Translations under genes and position numbers: made by a program
Assembly (NCBI GenBank): GCA_964614415.1
Contig: CAZTLE010000225.1
Span: 1-5,907 of the forward strand
Origin: CAZTLE01 sp964614415
Lineage (GTDB): Bacteria > Bacteroidota > Bacteroidia > Flavobacteriales > Flavobacteriaceae
DNA: 5,907 nt
Direction of reading: 5' to 3'
Notes under the pieces: model-generated
What the model was told of the DNA's origin: nothing
The model's input: the letters and a program-made list of their open reading frames with translations, nothing else
Databases searched by the model: none
In this document: piece after piece, positions 4,922 through 5,907 of the stretch
Layout: every line of letters starts with the position of its first letter
How positions within the stretch are numbered: the stretch's first letter is position 1

Positions 4922-5907
4922 ATGAACAGATTATTTTTTGTTATTGCCTTAATGGGGATGGTGTTCATTTCTTCTTGCAAAGACGAGGCGAAAGGAGATC
5001 AGAACCTGGCCGATAACACTGGGGCAACCAAGGAGGCGAAGGGCGATTTTGAGTACCTTTCGGAACAGTTTGCCGATCTTAAAATACTGCGATATCAGAT
5101 CGATGGTTGGGAGGACCTTTCACTTAACGAGCAGAAATTGGTCTACTACCTGACTCAGGCCGGATTGGAAGGGCGTGATATCATGTGGGATCAGAATTAC
5201 CGCCACAATCTGAAGATCAGAAACGCCCTGGAGAATGTGTATACCAATTACTCGGGCGATAAGACCACCGAAGACTGGAAGAACTTCGAGATCTATCTGA
5301 AGCGTGTGTGGTTCTCAAACGGAATTCACCATCACTACAGCACGGCTAAGATCAAGCCGGGTTTCAGTAAAGAATATCTTCAGCAACTGCTTACTGAAAC
5401 AAATACAACCCTGGAAGGCGAGCCATTGGATGTGATCTTCAATGATGCCGATGCCAAGAAAGTGAATCTTTCCAAAGACGCCGATATCGTGCTGGAAAGC
5501 GCCATTAATTTCTATGGCCCCGATGTTACGGCCGATGAGGTCGAGGCCTTTTACGGCGCCATTGAGACAGATCCGGATGAGCCTATTGAAGTAGGATTGA
5601 ACTCTAAGCTGGTTCGTGAAAACGGACAATTAGTTGAAAAAGTTTGGAAAAGCGGAGGTATGTATGGTGCGGCCATTGACAAGATCGTCGGATGGCTCGA
5701 AAAAGCGCAGGGCGTGGCCGAGAATGAAAAGCAGGCCGAAGCCCTTGGCTTGTTGATCGAATACTACAAAACCGGAAGCCTGGATACCTGGGACGATTAT
5801 GCGATTGCCTGGGTGAACGCTACGGAAGGAAATATCGATTGGATCAATGGTTTCATTGAAGTATATAACGATCCTAAGGGGTACCGCGGATCCTATGAGA
5901 CTATTGT
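4922..5907 (+). CDS. Dipeptidyl peptidase III lipoprotein, peptidase family M49 (3'-truncated by window edge)
   Basis: The frame is open from ATG 4922 to the window end, giving 328 complete codons, about half of the roughly 680-700 residues expected for the Bacteroidota family. Residues 1-19 (MNRLFFVIALMGMVFISSC) form a lipoprotein signal with lipobox ISSC and lipidated Cys19, so the enzyme is probably membrane-attached outside the cytoplasm. Recognisable M49 features are the N-terminal helical region DLKILRYQIDGWEDLS, the segment ALENVYTNYSGDKTTEDWK, the motif FSNGIHHHYS (131-140), and WINGFIEVYNDPKGYRGSYE (308-327). The zinc motif HELLGH and its partner Glu should lie beyond the window and cannot be checked. 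The enzyme removes dipeptides from peptide N termini. Homologues are sometimes mislabelled dihydrofolate reductase, and nothing here supports that. The upstream -7 element matches consensus exactly. Confidence 0.88.
   Translation, partial: MNRLFFVIALMGMVFISSCKDEAKGDQNLADNTGATKEAKGDFEYLSEQFADLKILRYQIDGWEDLSLNEQKLVYYLTQAGLEGRDIMWDQNYRHNLKIRNALENVYTNYSGDKTTEDWKNFEIYLKRVWFSNGIHHHYSTAKIKPGFSKEYLQQLLTETNTTLEGEPLDVIFNDADAKKVNLSKDADIVLESAINFYGPDVTADEVEAFYGAIETDPDEPIEVGLNSKLVRENGQLVEKVWKSGGMYGAAIDKIVGWLEKAQGVAENEKQAEALGLLIEYYKTGSLDTWDDYAIAWVNATEGNIDWINGFIEVYNDPKGYRGSYETI

Noticed and set aside
5315..5629. 104-codon minus-strand open frame inside the DPP III gene
   Set aside because: The + strand frame is continuous over the region and matches M49 motifs, so this is an antisense shadow.

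Overview
The window looks like a piece of a Bacteroidota chromosome, most likely from a Flavobacteriaceae member of moderate GC. Three lines support this. The upstream regions carry the TAnnTTTG-type -7 promoter element of this phylum and no clear Shine-Dalgarno sequences. The signal peptides and lipoproteins are of Bacteroidota style. The gene families are common there: a DUF1684 protein, a lipoprotein-type dipeptidyl peptidase III, and a membrane-anchored SRPBCC/GyrI protein.

Layout, left to right. (1) The 3' part of an Lrp/AsnC-family regulator (+) ends one base before the end of a convergent gene. (2) That convergent gene is a DJ-1/PfpI-superfamily lipoprotein (-). It sits 85 bp downstream of (3) a 12-TM MFS exporter (-), and the two may be cotranscribed; the gap holds five degenerate 8-bp tandem repeats. 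(4) A 257-bp divergent intergenic region separates the MFS gene from a + strand gene. (5) A secreted DUF1684 protein (+) shares a palindromic CTAG with (6) a CrcB/Fluc fluoride channel (-), so both stop codons use the same four bases. (7) A membrane-anchored SRPBCC + GyrI-like protein (-) lies 46 bp upstream of crcB and may share its transcript. (8) Divergent from it is a lipoprotein dipeptidyl peptidase III (peptidase family M49, +), cut by the right edge before its zinc site.

The most interesting element is in region 4, on the minus strand ahead of the MFS exporter. In order it holds a good Bacteroidota promoter (2638-2671), a 24-codon leader ORF (2545-2619) that starts only about 13 nt after the likely transcription start, and a 12-bp hairpin with a U-rich tract (2481-2515) that ends 11 nt before the MFS start codon. 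No minus-strand gene upstream could need this hairpin as an ordinary terminator. The 3' end of the leader ORF can pair with the 5' arm of the terminator and with the spacer before it, giving a mutually exclusive antiterminator. Together this reads as a translation-coupled transcription attenuator controlling an efflux pump, and possibly the DJ-1 lipoprotein behind it. The promoter, leader ORF and hairpin are visible in the sequence. The regulatory logic and the inducer are inferred.

The other genes look like ordinary housekeeping or accessory genes, and no mobile element, CRISPR array, tRNA or rRNA was seen.
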